DNA of 64,000 bases from Ostrinia nubilalis. Its lineage: Eukaryota > Arthropoda > Insecta > Lepidoptera > Crambidae. Location: assembly GCF_963855985.1 (NCBI RefSeq), contig NW_026973566.1, positions 434,001 through 498,000 of the forward strand, given 5' to 3'. The first letter of the stretch is position 1, and the number at the start of each line of letters is the position of its first letter. Below, piece after piece: positions 61,621 to 64,000 of the stretch. Made by a program: the position numbers and the translations under genes. Below the pieces are notes generated by a model, which had not been told where the DNA came from, did no database searches, and was given only the letters and a program-made list of their open reading frames with translations.

Positions 61621-63025
61621 CTACGCTACGCTGCTCCGCGAAGACCCTGGCGGGGCACTCCCGCGCACCGGTTGCGTGTGTCGCTGCGTCCTTCTTGCCG
61701 AATTTGTGGCAGGTGGCGCACCGCTGCACTGTCTCCTTGCACGCTGCTGAAGCGTGCCCGCTACCTCCGCACGACGCGCATACCACGTCCGTCGCCCTAC
61801 AGTACTTCTCTGGGTGGCCGTACTGGTGGCACTTGTGGCAGCACGTCACCGTCAAAAAGTCATTGACGTAAGCCACATCCCAGCCTACGTACACCCGATC
61901 CAACTCGCAAAGGAGTAACCTACAGGCCGGGGAGCACTCAAGGACCACTGCTGTGGTCCCACTTCCCCGGCGGCTCTTTTTAAAAACTCCTTTGCACTCC
62001 TTGGTAAAGCGCTCGAGGGGCCAGCTCTCGTTGCTCGCGACATTCTGCTCGTGAAGAGCCTCCACGAACTCCTTGAGGTCCGGGTCACCAGTGATGGAGG
62101 ACACCACCACGAAGGGCAGCCGCTGCTTAGGCTCCGTCACCCGCAGAGAAGCTGGGATTGCTTCTTTGAAGCGCCTGGCCGACTCGGGGGATGTGGTCTG
62201 GATGACCACACCCGCGTTTCCTACCTTCCGCAAGCGATCAATCTGCACGTTGATTCTGCGCGGGTCGACGGCCCTCTTCAACTCCGCCTTGGTGTCTTCA
62301 GCAGTCTTTAGGGTCTCGGAAGCTGAGTCTGCCGGGTACACCGCGATCACTGGGCCCTTAGCTGCTGGAATCGGTATCTGACCTGTCCTGCTGCGCACCA
62401 TGTCGCTGAAGGTCGGCTGGCGGCTGCTGGGCTGAAAGGAAGTTCCCGTTGCTGCTGGCGCTGCTGCGCCCTGAGTCGCCTTCAGGAGCTCGTTCTCAGC
62501 TTCCTTGTGCTGCAGCTTGGCATCCTTGAGTTTAAGGGCTGCCTCTGCCTCCAACATGCGCAAATCCATAACTCCTGCTGCCGCCAGTACCTCCTGTCCG
62601 TAGCCAGAAATGGCGTTCACCTCTGCCTTATTGAGCTTACTGCCTCCGCTAGTGACCACCGCCATGATGCTCTTGATCATCAGATGAACCCTCTCGTACA
62701 GTTCCGCTGGGGTCGCGCTCGACAGCTGTACGTCGGCCTGTGGCTGCTGCTGCTGCGGTGCCGCGGGCGCGGGCGCGGGCGCTGACACCGACGGCCGGAC
62801 CGAAGGAGTCGGCGGCGCCGATGTGAGCAGCCCCGCCACTGGGGGAGCTCTCCTCCTGAGGTCAGCCGAGGTCGACACCTTGATGATGCGCTGCTGCTCG
62901 TCCGGTGACGTCAGCGACCGCTTCTCGGCCGCAATGGGGATCGGCGAGGACCGCTGCGGCGGGCTCCTGCCGATGCTCGGCCGAGAGGCGAAGGCCGACA
63001 AGTCGTCGTCGTCCGGCGCCGACAT
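61598..63025 (-). CDS. R1-A ORF1 (gag-like RNA-binding protein)
   Basis: The 475-aa protein has a Pro/Ala-rich N-terminal third, a helical middle (KSIMAVVTSGGSKLNKAEVN), an esterase-independent RRM-like core region typical of R1 ORF1 (VIAVYPADS...VVIQTTSPESARRF) and C-terminal CCHC knuckles (CHKCHQYGHPEKYC, CASCGGSGHASAAC, CATCHKFGK). It coats element RNA. There are no breaks, and it overlaps the open ORF2 frame. Confidence 0.88.
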   Translation of the reverse strand: MSAPDDDDLSAFASRPSIGRSPPQRSSPIPIAAEKRSLTSPDEQQRIIKVSTSADLRRRAPPVAGLLTSAPPTPSVRPSVSAPAPAPAAPQQQQPQADVQLSSATPAELYERVHLMIKSIMAVVTSGGSKLNKAEVNAISGYGQEVLAAAGVMDLRMLEAEAALKLKDAKLQHKEAENELLKATQGAAAPAATGTSFQPSSRQPTFSDMVRSRTGQIPIPAAKGPVIAVYPADSASETLKTAEDTKAELKRAVDPRRINVQIDRLRKVGNAGVVIQTTSPESARRFKEAIPASLRVTEPKQRLPFVVVSSITGDPDLKEFVEALHEQNVASNESWPLERFTKECKGVFKKSRRGSGTTAVVLECSPACRLLLCELDRVYVGWDVAYVNDFLTVTCCHKCHQYGHPEKYCRATDVVCASCGGSGHASAACKETVQRCATCHKFGKKDAATHATGARECPARVFAEQRSVAATRYAL

Positions 63026-64000
63026 GCTGCGCCTAGTCTACAGAGACTATGCAAAAGTTCAGCTTTTGAAGCGCAAACAAATTATCAAGCGAATGTTCTC
63101 TTTTTGAGAAACGCAAGCACAAAAAAGTTAAAGTGCAATAACAAACGAATGTTCCAATTTTGCAAAGTCTAAAAACGCAAAGCCAAATCCGAAAGCGCGT
63201 TTGAATGTTCGCGCCCCGTCTCAAGACGCGCGAGGCCGCACGACGGCGGACCTCGCGTGAAACGGAACGTTTGCCACTAATAAAAACTATAAATGTCAGT
63301 GTCAGTGTCAAACGTCACTGTCACTGTCACTCAAACGTCACTTGTCACAACTGTCAAAAGCGATGGCGCTAGTGTCGCAATTAATGTCAAACACACACAG
63401 ATGGCGCTAGCGGCGTAAATTAAAAATAAAAAGTCAAAACACAAATGGCGCTAGCGTCGCAAAACAAGAAGTCAACACAGATGGCGCTAGCAGCACACCA
63501 AACGTCAAACTTGTCACTGTCAGTGTCAACTGTCAGTGTCAACTGTCAGCTGTCAGCTGTCAGTGTCAAGTCCCCCTCGAGGTTATGCCGTTTGAGGTTA
63601 AGCACGTGCAAAGCACGCCACCACGTGCACACAAAACTTATGCTAAAACCAGCCTAAAAAGGTTCAGGTTACACAAAAAACACTGATTATAGTTAAAATA
63701 CAGCACTCTAAAACTAAAAACTTAAGTCTAGGGTACTTAGCTACGGGTTTCCTCGCCAAATGAAAGCTCTCAAGCGTCTGTTTCGCAATTCAAGCTTCCA
63801 GCAAGCACAAAGTTTAACACCACAACAAAAACACAGTTATTATCACTGGCACAAATAAAAAGTAAAAACGCAAAACGAAAAACACGAGGTTAGCCGCACT
63901 GAGCCGCAAATACCCGCACACAGAAAATCGAAGCGACCGCGAGAGCTCCGCGCGCACGTCCGTTCGCTCCGGCGTTCCGAGCGCAAGTCGAGACGCCGAC
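63026..64000 (-). promoter_or_regulatory. R1-A 5'UTR with iterated motifs
   Basis: Four copies of ATGGCGCTAG (63363, 63401, 63445, 63481) are spaced 36-44 bp apart. Dense GTCA/TGTCA runs, in both orientations, lie at 63,294-63,358 and 63,500-63,570. Shorter TGTCAGTGTCA-type runs also occur in the R1-B 5'UTR near 57,835-57,880. R1-clade promoters are internal to the 5'UTR, so these may be control sites. The rest is non-coding. Confidence 0.6.

Larger units (their letters stand above)
58331..64000 (-). mobile_element. R1-A, R1-like retrotransposon with intact ORFs
   Basis: The 3' end at 58,331 (GGTGGTGGT) abuts the 15-bp site 58,316-58,330. ORF1 and ORF2 are intact. The 5'UTR extends to at least the window end. 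The 3'UTR (58,331-58,458) contains the family tail around CGAGGTTGGTATGGCCATGG. It may be active. Confidence 0.85.

Overview
The window looks like repeat-dense, probably subtelomeric or heterochromatic DNA of a moth or butterfly. The evidence is many R1-clade non-LTR retrotransposons (R1-like and SART/TRAS-like), a short (TTAGG)-type remnant between two head-to-tail SART-like copies, and several repeats I recognise as common in Lepidoptera. I see no host gene, rRNA or tRNA. Almost every base can be assigned to a mobile element, and most elements sit inside one another.

Region 1 (1-12,258) is a Polinton/Maverick (adintovirus-like) element with intact hallmark genes. Protein-primed DNA polymerase B and a small unknown gene are on the + strand. 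On the - strand, in order of transcription, are the packaging ATPase, a conserved 347-aa protein, a 116-aa fibre-like protein, a chromodomain integrase, a phospholipase A2/minor virion protein, an adenain-type protease, the minor capsid protein, a 48-aa basic protein, the major capsid protein and a 162-aa protein. The - strand block is very compact. Four junctions are 4-nt ATGA stop-start overlaps. The PLA2 stop codon is preceded in frame by A-AAA-AAC, and a -1 shift there enters the protease frame. Each + strand gene is bracketed by its own inverted repeat (16 bp perfect; 28 of 29 bp).

Region 2 (12,259-25,573) is a - strand SART-like element (SART-1) split by two + strand R1-clade insertions. 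One (12,385-18,196; 14-bp target duplication) carries a piggyBac-like element in its reading frame, which is in turn split by a Lepidopteran repeat. The other (20,933-24,520; 13-bp duplication) sits in the SART ORF1. Region 3 (25,561-42,552) is a second SART-like element. It is broken by a deleted errantivirus-like LTR element (26,660-41,055), which contains a full Ty3/gypsy element (27,227-39,531). That element's LTR and 3' region carry a DNA transposon with iterated 14-bp motifs, a CR1/jockey LINE and a 130-bp foldback.

Region 4 (42,553-54,455) has an R1 fragment split by a small non-autonomous LTR element, two further LINE fragments, a probable solo LTR, an apparently intact single-ORF Ty3/gypsy element (47,727-53,503) whose start codon lies in its LTR, and a SART-to-SART tandem junction. 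Region 5 (54,456-64,000) is a head-to-tail series of R1-like copies on the - strand. Three copies abut the same 15-bp sequence, which is itself part of the R1 ORF2. The outermost copy (58,331 to the window end) has intact ORF1 and ORF2. Several R1 copies end in a sequence matching the 28S rDNA R1 target, so this looks like an rDNA-type R1 family spreading outside rDNA and into itself.
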